Of a stretch of DNA of 64,000 nt, positions 15,959 to 24,099 are shown in pieces (position 1 is the first letter of the stretch; each line of letters starts with the position of its first letter). The DNA comes from Pseudarthrobacter oxydans (lineage in GTDB: Bacteria > Actinomycetota > Actinomycetes > Actinomycetales > Micrococcaceae), in NCBI RefSeq assembly GCF_013314975.1, contig NZ_JABTYH010000026.1, positions 1-64,000 of the forward strand, written 5' to 3'. The notes beneath the pieces are model-generated. The model searched no databases. It saw only the letters and a list, made by a program, of their open reading frames with translations, and was not told the origin of the DNA. Made by a program: the position numbers and the translations under genes.

Positions 15959-17473
15959 ATGCACTTCTTCACGTATCCTTCAGAAATGACGCCTGGAAGC
16001 TGGAACAGAGAAGTCACGCCGCAAGCACCCTCCGCCGCGTCCGCCGGCCTGGACGTCATCAGCCTCGGCCGGCGGGTCAGGCATCTGCGCAAGCAGGCTG
16101 GACTGACCCTCGATGACCTCAGCGCCGCCGTCGGCACGGCGCCCAGCCAACTGAGCCTGATCGAGAACGGAAGGCGGGAACCCAAGCTGGGGCTGCTCCA
16201 GCACCTGGCCTCCGCGCTCAACGTCAGCATCGACCAGCTTCTTGGTGCCGAGCCGCCCAGCCGCCGAGCTGCCCTGGAGATCGAGCTGGAACGCTACCAG
16301 CGCAGCCCGCTGTACGAGACGCTGAACCTGCCCAAAATCCGCATCAGTTCGCGGCTTCCGCTGGATGTGCTGGAGGCCCAGGTGGGCCTGCTGCATGAGC
16401 TGGAACGCAAGATGAACGAGCAGGTGGCCACCCCAGAGGAAGCCCGCCGGGCGAATGGCGAACTGCGGGCGATGATGCGTGAACGCGGCAACTATTTCCC
16501 GGAGTACGAGGCCGAGGCGCAGAAGGTCCTTAAGGCCGTGGGCTACGCCGCCGGTCCGCTCAGTCAGCACGTCATCGCGGACATCGCCGAGAATCTTGGA
16601 TTCACGCTCCACCACGTGGGTGACCTGCCGCATTCAACGCGGTCCGTGACCGACCTGAAGAACCGCAGAATTTACCTCACCCAGAACCAGCGGACGGACC
16701 ATGACCCCCGGTCGGTGCTGTTGCAGGCGCTGGGCCACTACGTCCTGGGCCATGAAACCCCGAAGAATTACGGCGACTTCCTGGCCCAGCGCGTGGCAAC
16801 AAACTATTTTGCCGCCGCACTCCTGCTCCCCGAGCAGGCCACCATGGAATTCCTGCACAAGGCCAAGGCCGCCAAGGAGATCGCGGTGGAAGACATCCGC
16901 GATGCTTTTGCCGTGTCCTACGAAACGGCCGCCCACCGGTTTACCAACTTGGCCACCCAGCACCTGGGCATCACCACGCACTTCCAGAAGACCCACCAGA
17001 GCGGGATCATCTACAAGGCCTACGAGAACGACGGCGTGGCGTTCCCCCAGGACCACACCGGCGCCATCGAGGGCCAGCCGTCATGCAAGGCGTGGACGTC
17101 CCGGGCAGTGTTCGACGTCCCGGACAAATTCAGTGCCTACAGCCAGTACACCGACACGCCCTCGGGGACTTACTGGTGCACCGCCCGCACCGAACGCTCC
17201 GCCACCGGGGAGTTTTCGCTGAGCATCGGGGTCCCGTACCAGCACGTGAAATGGTTCCGGGGGCGGGAGACGACGGCAAGGGCCAAGTCCACCTGCCCGG
17301 ATCCAAACTGCTGCAAGCGACCGCCAGCCGAGCTTGCGTCGCACTGGGCCGGTAATGCATGGCCTTCCGCGCGTGCCCATTCGCACCTGCTGGCCGCAAT
17401 GCCGCCCGGGGCCTTCCCCGGTGTGGACGAGACCGAGGTGTACAGCTTCCTTCAGGCGCACTCGGGGAGCTAG
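15959..17473 (+). CDS. ramB: XRE family regulator with IrrE/ScfR-type domains, RamB-like
   Basis: A 504-residue regulator with an N-terminal XRE helix-turn-helix ('LGRRVRHLRKQAGLTLDDLS' onward, about residues 36-92), a central ImmA/IrrE-like (DUF955) region and a C-terminal short-chain-fatty-acyl regulator (ScfR/DUF2083) domain with paired cysteines ('CPDPNCCKRPP'). This architecture is that of corynebacterial RamB, which controls isocitrate lyase and malate synthase in response to acetate or propionate metabolism. The expected zinc-peptidase HExxH is altered here to 'LGHYVLGHE', so peptidase activity is doubtful. The start at 15959 has GGAAAG upstream; an ATG at 15986 is the alternative. Position divergent from aceA strongly supports the RamB assignment, but orthology was not tested. 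Confidence 0.85.
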   Translation: MHFFTYPSEMTPGSWNREVTPQAPSAASAGLDVISLGRRVRHLRKQAGLTLDDLSAAVGTAPSQLSLIENGRREPKLGLLQHLASALNVSIDQLLGAEPPSRRAALEIELERYQRSPLYETLNLPKIRISSRLPLDVLEAQVGLLHELERKMNEQVATPEEARRANGELRAMMRERGNYFPEYEAEAQKVLKAVGYAAGPLSQHVIADIAENLGFTLHHVGDLPHSTRSVTDLKNRRIYLTQNQRTDHDPRSVLLQALGHYVLGHETPKNYGDFLAQRVATNYFAAALLLPEQATMEFLHKAKAAKEIAVEDIRDAFAVSYETAAHRFTNLATQHLGITTHFQKTHQSGIIYKAYENDGVAFPQDHTGAIEGQPSCKAWTSRAVFDVPDKFSAYSQYTDTPSGTYWCTARTERSATGEFSLSIGVPYQHVKWFRGRETTARAKSTCPDPNCCKRPPAELASHWAGNAWPSARAHSHLLAAMPPGAFPGVDETEVYSFLQAHSGS

Positions 17474-17988
17474 CCAGCGGGGGCAGTCGTGGCGACGTTA
17501 GCCGTCTCCGCGCCGCCGGGTGCCGAGCGCATGTCCAGGCAGATGATGTCCGTCAGGATGCCGCTTACTGCCCGGTACGATTCCGGCTTGCCGGACCACC
17601 GGCCGGAATCGTGGAGAAAGCGCAGGAACGTCGTCAGCGAATAGGTGGCCACGATGCCTTCATAGACGGTATGGATGATGAGGGACGCCAATCTTGCTGC
17701 GACCTCGGCCGGGTCGAGGGCAGTGATGGAACGCTTTTCACCAGACTCAGGGTAGAAGCGGAAGAAGAGCTTCAGGCTCGCCAGCACCTCTTCCACGTCT
17801 GTGCTGAAGGGGCGCTGGACGTACCAGCAGATGAAGGCCGGGGCCAGGGTTTCCAACTCCCGGACGTTGCCCGATGAAGGGGTGGCCACTTGCGGCGCGG
17901 AGGCTTTGAACGGGTCACCTGGTTGGTTCCGCACATGATTCGTTCGTGCCGCCTGCCGTCCCTGCTTTCGTGCCACCTTGATCCTCAT
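17470..17988 (-). CDS. Hypothetical protein, unrecognised
   Basis: A 172-residue protein with no family I recognise. The first 30 residues are basic and polar (MRIKVARKQGRQAARTNHVR) and probably flexible. A folded part follows from about residue 40 ('RELETLAPAFICWYVQRPFS'), rich in aromatic and leucine residues and probably helical, including 'FYPESGEKRSITALDPAEVA' and 'TTFLRFLHDSGRWSGKPESY'. The last 20 residues are Ala/Thr-rich. Its stop overlaps that of the RamB-like gene by 4 bp tail to tail. No signal peptide or membrane span is evident. Codon use looks like its neighbours, so a real gene is likely. Confidence 0.6.
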   Translation of the reverse strand: MRIKVARKQGRQAARTNHVRNQPGDPFKASAPQVATPSSGNVRELETLAPAFICWYVQRPFSTDVEEVLASLKLFFRFYPESGEKRSITALDPAEVAARLASLIIHTVYEGIVATYSLTTFLRFLHDSGRWSGKPESYRAVSGILTDIICLDMRSAPGGAETANVATTAPAG

Positions 17989-18123
17989 CTCGCTTGCTGT
18001 TTCCGATTAGCTCAAACGTAGGGAGGCAGCATCCCGCACCGCCAGAACATAAAAGCTGTATGTGGAAAGCCCGGAAGCCGGGCCCTGCGGGCGACCTTGT
18101 GATAGGGCGTACCGGGTTTTCTT

Positions 18124-18144
18124 GCGTTAAGTGAGAGACCGTCC
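18124..18144. repeat. Partial copy B of the GAGAGAGCG repeat
   Basis: GCGTTAAGTGAGAGACCGTC plus a final C matches the right outer arm of the dispersed element with a few changes (GCATTAAGTGAGAGAGCGTC elsewhere). No matching left arm was found nearby, so this is a degenerate or solo copy. It lies in the 293-bp divergent gap between the hypothetical gene at 17988 and the serpin start; apart from this copy no other convincing element was seen there. Confidence 0.6.
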
Positions 18145-18281
18145 GGCGGGCCTCCGGCGCGCGCGAGACCAAATCGAGTGCAAAGCGTGATCCTGCCGGC
18201 ATGGTCCTCCGCCGCCGTCGCTGTTTCACTGGGAGGAGGCGGAGGATTCCCGCCCGCGGCGTGCCGGGGGAGGCAACAGAG

Positions 18282-19598
18282 GTGTTTCGTTTTCAGCGGA
18301 TGATTGCGTTGGGTGCTGTGATGGGACTGGCAGGCTGTGGGGCGCCAGCCCCGCCGCCGGCGCTCCCGGAGCTTCTCACGGCCGACGGCGTCGAGCGGGT
18401 ATCGGTGGACCGTGCGGACTACGCCGCTGAACTGCGCTCCTTCCGGGCGTCCGCGTTCTTCCTCGGCGAAGCATTGCTGGCCGACGGCGGCGACGGCTCA
18501 AACGGGAATGTGGTGTCCTCGCCCGGGAGCCTCCTGATTGCCCTCGCCATGCTCCGTGCAGGTGCCACCGGTAAGACCGCGGCCGAGATGGACAGCATCC
18601 TGCAATTTCCTGCTGAGAACAGGGATGAAACCATGAACTCGGTCCTTCGGTCGCTCGAAGAGTTTGACGGTGACCCTGGCGCGGTGGATGAGGACAACCC
18701 GCCGCGGAAGCCGGTCATGCACCCGGCCAACGGGCTGTTCGTCGACAAGGACGTGCCTGCCGGACAGCCCTTCCTGGACACCCTGGCTCGGCACTATGGA
18801 ACCGGCGTGTATCCCGTGGATTTCAGCGATGAGGGTGCAACCAAGCCTGCCATCGATGCCTGGGTGAACAGGAACACCGGCGGCAGGATCAAGGAAGCCC
18901 CGGCGGAGTACAGCCCAAAGAACACTTTCAGCCTGCTCAACTCGTTGTACTTCGCCTCTGCCTGGAGCACACCGTTCGATCCGAACGCCACCTCTGACCT
19001 GCCCTTCACCACAGCCGCGGGGGAGGAAATCGACGTGCCGGCCATGCACAACGAACTCACGATGAAATATGCGGAAGGCACCGGCTGGCAGGGTGTGGAT
19101 CTTCCCTATGCCGACGGTTTCGTCATGCGGCTGGTCCTGCCCGACGGGAACACCGCTCCCGACGGCACGGCCGCTTCCCGTGACACTCCCGCCCCTGCGG
19201 CCTTCGACGCGGAGAAACTGACGGAAATCGCGGACACGTTCGATACTGCCCGGCCCGAATCAGTCCAGATCCAGCTGCCCCGCTGGGACCACAGGTCCAG
19301 TTTTGATCTCCGCAAGGTCTTCGAGGCGCTGGGACTGGAGAACATGCTCGGCACCACGGAAGACTTCAACAACATCCAGCCGCAGATGATGATTACCCAG
19401 GCCGCCCAGGCTGCCAACATCACGGTGGCCGAAAAGGGCACCATTGCCGCCGCTGTGACCCAGATCAACGGAGAGGCCACCAGCGCTCCACCAGAGCCCG
19501 AGCGGACCATCGAGTTCGACCGGCCGTTCCACTACCAGATCGTTCACGGCGAAACCGGGCTGCCGCTGTTCATGGGAACTGTGGCCGACCCCAGGTGA
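18282..19598 (+). CDS. Serpin family lipoprotein
   Basis: A 438-residue bacterial serpin (serine/cysteine protease inhibitor). The GTG start at 18282 is chosen because GGGGGAGG lies about 6 nt upstream and it gives a compact lipoprotein signal, ending in the lipobox LAGC with Cys at residue 19. Serpin hallmarks are 'NGNVVSSPGSLLIALAMLRA', 'FSLLNSLYFASAWSTPFDPN' and 'FHYQIVHGETGLPLFMGTVA'. The reactive-centre hinge reads EKGTIAAAVT near residue 383; the run of small residues is what inhibitory serpins need for loop insertion. The protease target cannot be predicted. It would be anchored outside the membrane, presumably defending against secreted proteases. It is monocistronic, ending in repeat copy C. 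Confidence 0.9.
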   Translation: MFRFQRMIALGAVMGLAGCGAPAPPPALPELLTADGVERVSVDRADYAAELRSFRASAFFLGEALLADGGDGSNGNVVSSPGSLLIALAMLRAGATGKTAAEMDSILQFPAENRDETMNSVLRSLEEFDGDPGAVDEDNPPRKPVMHPANGLFVDKDVPAGQPFLDTLARHYGTGVYPVDFSDEGATKPAIDAWVNRNTGGRIKEAPAEYSPKNTFSLLNSLYFASAWSTPFDPNATSDLPFTTAAGEEIDVPAMHNELTMKYAEGTGWQGVDLPYADGFVMRLVLPDGNTAPDGTAASRDTPAPAAFDAEKLTEIADTFDTARPESVQIQLPRWDHRSSFDLRKVFEALGLENMLGTTEDFNNIQPQMMITQAAQAANITVAEKGTIAAAVTQINGEATSAPPEPERTIEFDRPFHYQIVHGETGLPLFMGTVADPR

Positions 19599-19637
19599 AC
19601 GTCGTGGGATCGGTCCGCCGCCGTCCCCCTCCCAGAC

Positions 19638-19762
19638 GACGCTCCATCAGCTAATGCAGGAAAAGCCGGAACCCTCTCGCGCGCAGTGCAAGAGGGTTCC
19701 GGAAAAACGCGCATTAAGTGAGAGAGCGTCCGGAAAAACGCGCATTAAGTGAGAGAGCGTCC
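19638..19762. repeat. Copy C of the GAGAGAGCG repeat with tandemly duplicated right arm
   Basis: A degenerate left arm (19638-19657, GACGCTCCATCAGCTAATGC) is followed by a 12-bp hairpin, CCGGAACCCTCT (19666-19677) with AGAGGGTTCCGG (19691-19702). Then come two exact 31-bp tandem units, 19701-19731 and 19732-19762, each containing GCATTAAGTGAGAGAGCGTC. It fills the gap between the convergent serpin and ThiD-like genes, the same setting as copy A. Confidence 0.85.
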
Positions 19763-19779
19763 GGGGTTGGGCGGCGAAA

Positions 19780-20652
19780 CTAGCGGGCGCCGCCCTGCCA
19801 CAGTGCATCAAACGGGGCGCCGGAGGCCACGCGGTTCCGGATCCCCGCGGTGACAAACTCCTTGGCGGTGCGGGCAGCGTCAAGAGGCGACGCGCCCTTG
19901 GCGAGTTCGGCAGTCACTGCGGCCGCCAGCGAGCAGCCGGCGCCGGAAACGGCCACCTCGCCCACCTTGGGCGCGCTCAGCACTTCCAGGGTTTCACCGT
20001 CGTAGAAGACGTCGACGGCGTCCGGGCCTTCCAGCCGTACACCACCCTTTGCGAGCACAGCTGCACCGCTGAGTTCGTGGATGCGGATAGCGGCAGCCTT
20101 GAGGGACTCGACGTCGGTGATTTCCAGGCCGGACAGCGACTCGGCTTCAAAGTGGTTGGGCGTGACAAAGGTGGCCAGCGGCAGGATCTGCGCCTTGAGG
20201 GCCTGGTCCGTATCAAGGGCATGCCCCGGCTCCTGGCCCTTGCAGATCAGGACCGGGTCGAGGACAACGTTCCCAAACCGGTTTCCGCCCAGGGCATCGG
20301 CCACGGTGGCGATGGTGGCGGGGCTTCCCAGCATCCCGATCTTGACGGTGTCCAGCACCGGCCGGCCGGGCACGGACTGCCCGTCCGGGGCCGGACCGTA
20401 CGCCGCCGTGGTCGCCTCCAGCTGGTCCGCGATAACCTGCTGGTCCACCGGGACAAAGCGGTGGTTCCAGTCGTCGTTCGGGTTGAACGAGACGATGCAG
20501 GTCAGGTTGGCGATGCCAAAGACGCCGAGCTCCTGGAACGTCTTCAGGTCGGCCTGGGCGCCGGCGCCGCCAGTGGCTTCGGAACCGGCGATGGTCAGGA
20601 CGACGGCGGGAGTGTCAGCGGGGGACTGGGCGTCAAGGGAAGCGGAAGTCAT
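19780..20652 (-). CDS. thiD: ThiD-type hydroxymethylpyrimidine/pyridoxine kinase
   Basis: A 290-residue ribokinase-fold kinase. The start 'TIAGSEATGGAGAQADLKTF' is the ThiD signature, with an unusual SEATGG where SDSGGG is common. The 'VKIGMLGSPATIATVADAL' and 'VLDPVLICKGQ' segments follow, and the anion hole/catalytic Asp is in 'AVSGAGCSLAAAVTAELAKG', where GAGC is the variant also found in PdxK-like members; classic ThiD has GTGC. It may therefore phosphorylate pyridoxal/pyridoxine rather than, or as well as, HMP; the family is known for this overlap. No other thiamine genes are in the window. The ATG at 20652 has AGGAT about 8 nt upstream; a longer start at 20706 is less likely. Confidence 0.8.
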   Translation of the reverse strand: MTSASLDAQSPADTPAVVLTIAGSEATGGAGAQADLKTFQELGVFGIANLTCIVSFNPNDDWNHRFVPVDQQVIADQLEATTAAYGPAPDGQSVPGRPVLDTVKIGMLGSPATIATVADALGGNRFGNVVLDPVLICKGQEPGHALDTDQALKAQILPLATFVTPNHFEAESLSGLEITDVESLKAAAIRIHELSGAAVLAKGGVRLEGPDAVDVFYDGETLEVLSAPKVGEVAVSGAGCSLAAAVTAELAKGASPLDAARTAKEFVTAGIRNRVASGAPFDALWQGGAR

Positions 20653-20693
20653 GGCACCATCCTGCCATCCGGCGTCGAACGCCCGCTTTGTGG

Positions 20694-20705
20694 TGCTGTA
20701 CAGCA
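20694..20705. promoter_or_regulatory. 12-bp palindrome upstream of the ThiD-like gene
   Basis: TGCTGTACAGCA is a perfect palindrome 42 bp before the start codon at 20652, in the 120-bp gap that should hold the promoter. It could be an operator, but a 12-bp palindrome in GC-rich DNA can arise by chance and no regulator is linked to it. Confidence 0.3.
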
Positions 20706-20772
20706 TGTGGCCGTGCTGCTGGTCAGGGTTCCAAGGCCGCGGCGGGGCCGAAAGTCACCCTGCGCGTCCGGC

Positions 20773-21687
20773 TCATGCGCCCCTGGCGATCTGCTGAAGC
20801 GCTCGGCCCAGTTCGGGCTGGCTGTAGACGAAGCCCGCGTCCAGCAGCTTCTCCGGCTGGACCCAGCGGCTCTTCAGGACCAGTTCCGCCTCCGTCCGGA
20901 TCAGGATGGCTCCCAGCCGCAGCAGCCAGGCCGGAGTGGGGATGCCGAACCTGGCTCGATAGGCCCGGCGGACCATGCGCATCAGCTCGCGGTTGTCCAC
21001 CACATCCGGAGACGCAACATTCACGGGGCCGCTGAGGTCCTTCCGGGCATGCACGAAGCGCACGCACCGGTAAAGGTCCTCCACATGGATCCAGCTGAAC
21101 TTCTGCGTGCCGGGGCCCATCCGGCCGCCCAGGCCCAGCCGGGCAAGGGTGGCGAAGGGCCGCAGTGCTCCTCCTCCGGGGCCCAGGACGATCGAGATCC
21201 GCAACGGGATCTTACGCGTCCCCGGGGTAACGGCGGCTGCAAGTTCGGCTTCCCACGCGCGGGCAACGTCCACTGAAAATCCCGTGCCCGGTTCGCCGTC
21301 ACGTTCGGTTTGCGGGCCATCCATGGCATGGCGGTAGATGGTGCCGGTGCTCGCATTGAGCCAGGTCGACGGCGGCTGCCGGCACAGTGCGACGGCACGG
21401 CCTAGTGCCGCTGTAGTGGAAACGCGGGACTTCCGTATGGCGGCCTTGTTCCGGGCGCTGTAGCGGCAGGAGACGGAGCGTCCCGCGAGGTTCACGAGGA
21501 GCTCCGCACCGTCCAGCACCCGGGCCAGGCGGGCGTCGCCGTCATCCCACGTGGCCGACGGCGACCCCTTGGCGCCTTTGCGGCCAATGGTGCGCACCGA
21601 CCAGCCGTCCTTCTCGAACCGGGCCCGGAAATACCTGCCGATGAATCCGGAAGCTCCGGCCAGTACCACCGTTCTTGTGCCGCTCAT
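20773..21687 (-). CDS. TIGR01777 family NAD-dependent epimerase (SDR, DUF1731)
   Basis: A 304-residue extended short-chain dehydrogenase/epimerase. The N-terminal nucleotide loop 'VVLAGASGFIGRYFRARF', 'LLVNLAGRSVSCRYSARNKA' and 'WLNASTGTIYRHAMDGPQTE' place it in the YfcH/TIGR01777 group, and the end 'VLKSRWVQPEKLLDAGFVY' matches the DUF1731 tail. The start at 21687 is preferred (GGGGGGA Shine-Dalgarno) because the longer alternative would run into the TetR gene. It is 28 bp downstream of that TetR gene and so is probably the main gene it controls. The substrate of this family is unknown. Confidence 0.88.
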   Translation of the reverse strand: MSGTRTVVLAGASGFIGRYFRARFEKDGWSVRTIGRKGAKGSPSATWDDGDARLARVLDGAELLVNLAGRSVSCRYSARNKAAIRKSRVSTTAALGRAVALCRQPPSTWLNASTGTIYRHAMDGPQTERDGEPGTGFSVDVARAWEAELAAAVTPGTRKIPLRISIVLGPGGGALRPFATLARLGLGGRMGPGTQKFSWIHVEDLYRCVRFVHARKDLSGPVNVASPDVVDNRELMRMVRRAYRARFGIPTPAWLLRLGAILIRTEAELVLKSRWVQPEKLLDAGFVYSQPELGRALQQIARGA

Positions 21688-21715
21688 GGTCCCCCCAACT
21701 GTGTTGTTTCGATCG

Positions 21716-22372
21716 TCAGCCACGGATGCTGCGGCTCAGGCTCAGGAAGTCGTCCAGGATCCTGCCCATACCGGGAACCCGGGCCAACGAGAGTCCCCGT
21801 GTGATCAGCGGGACGGCGCCGTCCACCAGGCGCCTGGTCCGCTGCTGCCCATCGGAGGTGTCGTAGACCCAGAAGAGGGTGACGGCCATGTAGAAAAGCC
21901 ACAGCAGTTCCGGAAGATCGGACCTGAGCTTTTTCGGTGCCGGCGGTTTCGCGGCCTCAACCGCTGTGCGGAAGATGTCCAGCGAGGCTTCGCGCGCTGC
22001 GGTTGATCCGGCGGCGAAGGGATTGACCGGGGACGTCGGGCGGATGGCGGTGGCTATGAAGTCGCCGCCAAACCGGTGGTAGGGGGCCATGGCGTCTAGG
22101 CCCGTGTGAAGGGTGGCCCTAAGCCGGCTGGTGAGGTCGGCAGCGTCCTTGAGCGCTTCGGCCGCCCTGGCCGCGTGCTCAGCCTGTACCTGCAGATACA
22201 GCTCCTGCACCAGATCGTCCTTGGACGCGAAGTAGTAGTAGGCGTTGCCCACCGAGACGCCCGCCTCGGCTGCGATGGCCCGCATGGTGGTCTTGGCGAA
22301 GCCGATTTCCCGGAACATGCGCAGTGCGACGCCGGCCACCAGCTGTCGCGTCTGCTCGCTCTTTACGGTCAT
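21716..22372 (-). CDS. TetR family transcriptional regulator
   Basis: A 218-residue TetR-type repressor. The N-terminal helix-turn-helix spans about residues 10-55, with 'FAKTTMRAIAAEAGVSVGNA' continuing YYYFASKDDLV, a textbook TetR recognition motif. The ligand domain begins near residue 65 and contains aromatic-rich 'LPELLWLFYMAVTLFWVYDT'. Two almost identical palindromes lie 16-58 bp upstream of its start, so autoregulation is very likely. It heads a two-gene unit with the TIGR01777 epimerase and is divergent from the YhhQ-type transporter. The ligand is unknown. Confidence 0.92.
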   Translation of the reverse strand: MTVKSEQTRQLVAGVALRMFREIGFAKTTMRAIAAEAGVSVGNAYYYFASKDDLVQELYLQVQAEHAARAAEALKDAADLTSRLRATLHTGLDAMAPYHRFGGDFIATAIRPTSPVNPFAAGSTAAREASLDIFRTAVEAAKPPAPKKLRSDLPELLWLFYMAVTLFWVYDTSDGQQRTRRLVDGAVPLITRGLSLARVPGMGRILDDFLSLSRSIRG

Positions 22373-22387
22373 GGGCTTTCCTCGAAA

Positions 22388-22430
22388 TTGAACGTGTTCA
22401 AGAAAACTACCACAGATTTGAACGCGTTCA
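22388..22430. promoter_or_regulatory. Twin TetR operators
   Basis: TTGAACGTGTTCAA (22388-22401) and TGAACGCGTTCA (22419-22430) share the half-site TGAAC/GTTCA. Both are perfect apart from a 2-bp centre, and their centres are 30 bp apart, close to three helical turns. Their position just upstream of the tetR start fits autoregulation by TetR dimers bound on one DNA face. Binding is inferred. Confidence 0.7.
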
Positions 22431-22457
22431 GATTGGGCCCATCACGCCGCCGCACGG

Positions 22458-22500
22458 CATTCTCCCGCACAGTGGGAGAATGGGGGAACAGTGCTAATAC
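22458..22500 (+). promoter_or_regulatory. Hairpin and possible extended -10 upstream of the YhhQ-type gene
   Basis: CATTCTCCC (22458-22466) and GGGAGAATG (22474-22482) form a 9-bp inverted repeat with a 7-bp spacer. Ten bases on, TGC-TAATAC (22492-22500) resembles an extended -10 box and would give a leader of about 50 nt before the start at 22557. The inverted repeat would then lie in the -35 region and may be a regulator site. No preQ1 riboswitch could be recognised. Confidence 0.35.
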
Positions 22501-22556
22501 AGCCGGTGTTCCCGCTCCCCGGGCGCCGAGCGAACCACTACGAACGGACCTCCGCC

Positions 22557-23300
22557 ATGACCCCAGCTTCAGGCCACCACACCATGCCCCAAAACCCTCC
22601 AGTTCCGGACCGCCCACGGTTCGCCTCGATCGGGTCCCCGTACTTCGGCATCATGCTGGCCATCATGGCGGTGGTGCTGATCCTGTCCAACATCGGGGCG
22701 TCCAAGGGAGTGGCCATCGGGCCGATCATCACCGACGGCGGCTTCTTCCTCTTCCCGCTGGCGTACATCCTTGGCGACGTCATCAGCGAGGTCTACGGCT
22801 TCAGGGTGGCACGCAAAGCCATCCTCACCACCTTCGGGCTGTCCGTCTTCGCATCACTCTGCTACTGGGCGATCATCGCCCTGCCCGGATTCGACGACGA
22901 GTTCGGAATGTCCAAGCAGGCAGCACTGGAGGGCGCGCTCGGTCCCGTCCCGCAGATCGTGCTGGCGTCGCTGCTGGCGTTCCTGGCCGGGCAGACCATC
23001 AACTCCTGGATCATGGTGCGGATGAAGGCACGCTCCGGCGAGAAGTCCCTGTGGGCCCGCATCATGGGCTCCTCGGTGGCCGGCGAGTTCGTGGACACGC
23101 TGATCTTCTGCAGCATCGCCGCCTCGGTCATCGGAATAACCGACGCCGCGACCTTTGTGAACTACGTGGTGGTTGGCTTTGTGTACAAGACCCTGGTGGA
23201 GTTCATCCTGGTCCCCGTAACGTCGCTGGTGATCCGCTGGGTGAAGAAGCGCGAACCGAGCTACGGTGCCCCGGCGGCAGCGGTGACGAACGCAGCTTAG
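22557..23300 (+). CDS. yhhQ: Queuosine precursor transporter (YhhQ/VUT family)
   Basis: A 247-residue membrane protein with about six spans. The family signature is clear in 'LAIMAVVLILSNIGASKGVA', 'FFLFPLAYILGDVISEVYGF' and 'MGSSVAGEFVDTLIFCSIAA', matching the ECF-like YhhQ/VUT transporters that import queuosine precursors (preQ0/preQ1). The ATG at 22557 is preferred over an upstream GTG that overlaps the putative promoter. A tRNA-guanine transglycosylase is encoded close by at 24100-25452, which supports a salvage role. No de novo queuosine genes are in the window. It meets the next gene tail to tail with a 4-bp overlap. Confidence 0.9.
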   Translation: MTPASGHHTMPQNPPVPDRPRFASIGSPYFGIMLAIMAVVLILSNIGASKGVAIGPIITDGGFFLFPLAYILGDVISEVYGFRVARKAILTTFGLSVFASLCYWAIIALPGFDDEFGMSKQAALEGALGPVPQIVLASLLAFLAGQTINSWIMVRMKARSGEKSLWARIMGSSVAGEFVDTLIFCSIAASVIGITDAATFVNYVVVGFVYKTLVEFILVPVTSLVIRWVKKREPSYGAPAAAVTNAA

Positions 23301-24052
23301 GCGCCGCCCTTGAGCGTCCCGTCGAGCAGGGCCCGCAGTTCCCGGAAGTGCCGTTCCGTGGCCTTCGCGTGGAAGGCAGAGGTGTCGGCCATCGAGTAGC
23401 CATGCGATGCGCCCTTGTAGACCTCGTTGGATGACGCAAGGCCGGCCGCGTCGAGGGCCTTACCCAGCCGGGCCACGGCGTCGGGGCCCATGCTCTGGTC
23501 GTGGTCGGCGTGGCCGAACACGAACCGTGCCGTTGCCCTGTCCAGCCCCAGATGCGGGCTGTCCGGCTCGTCTGTGGCAAGACCGCCGCCATGGAATCCG
23601 CCACAGGCTGCCACCACGTCCGGGTGGGCCGTGGCGGTGCGCACCGCCAGCCTGGCTCCCATGCAGTAGCCGAACGTGCCGATGGGACCCGGCGCAACGC
23701 CGTCGAGCGTTCCAAGGGCCGCCACCCAGGCGTCAATGTCCGGCAGCGCCTTGTCCGTGGTGAGGCGCCCCACCCGGGGAAAGGCCGCCTTGCCGGCCGC
23801 CTGCCTGCCCTCCGGCGTGGTCATGTCACCGCGCGGTGCCAGCTCCGCGGCCGTCCCTTCGCGGTAGAAGACGTTCGGTGCCAGGACCACATAGCCCCAG
23901 TCGGCGACGCGCTGGGCCATGTCCTCTATGCGCGGGCGCAGGCCAAAGGCGTCCATGTACAGGATGACGCCGGGAAACGGGCCGCTGCCCGTGGACGGGC
24001 GGGCCACCAGGGCTTCGGCAGTGCCGTCGGCGGCGGGGATCTGGATCAGCAT
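23297..24052 (-). CDS. Dienelactone hydrolase family protein
   Basis: A 251-residue alpha/beta hydrolase of the DLH family. The nucleophile is the cysteine in GTFGYCMGARLA, as in true dienelactone hydrolases (most alpha/beta hydrolases have serine). The acid is probably in 'FVFGHADHDQSMGPDA', and the catalytic His in 'YKGASHGYSMAD'. The start at 24052 (MLIQIPAADGTAEALVARPS) matches family N-termini, although no strong ribosome-binding site precedes it. It sits between the queuosine transporter and tgt, in the tgt direction. No aromatic-degradation genes are nearby, so it may simply be a carboxylesterase. Confidence 0.88.
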   Translation of the reverse strand: MLIQIPAADGTAEALVARPSTGSGPFPGVILYMDAFGLRPRIEDMAQRVADWGYVVLAPNVFYREGTAAELAPRGDMTTPEGRQAAGKAAFPRVGRLTTDKALPDIDAWVAALGTLDGVAPGPIGTFGYCMGARLAVRTATAHPDVVAACGGFHGGGLATDEPDSPHLGLDRATARFVFGHADHDQSMGPDAVARLGKALDAAGLASSNEVYKGASHGYSMADTSAFHAKATERHFRELRALLDGTLKGGA

Positions 24053-24099
24053 CGGGTCAGGATACCGGAACAGCTGGCGACGGCGGCCTTCCGGGCAGG

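Noticed and set aside
22373..22556. A preQ1 riboswitch upstream of the queuosine precursor transporter
   Set aside because: Only a simple 9-bp inverted repeat is seen; no aptamer core with the conserved loop and A-rich tail could be recognised.
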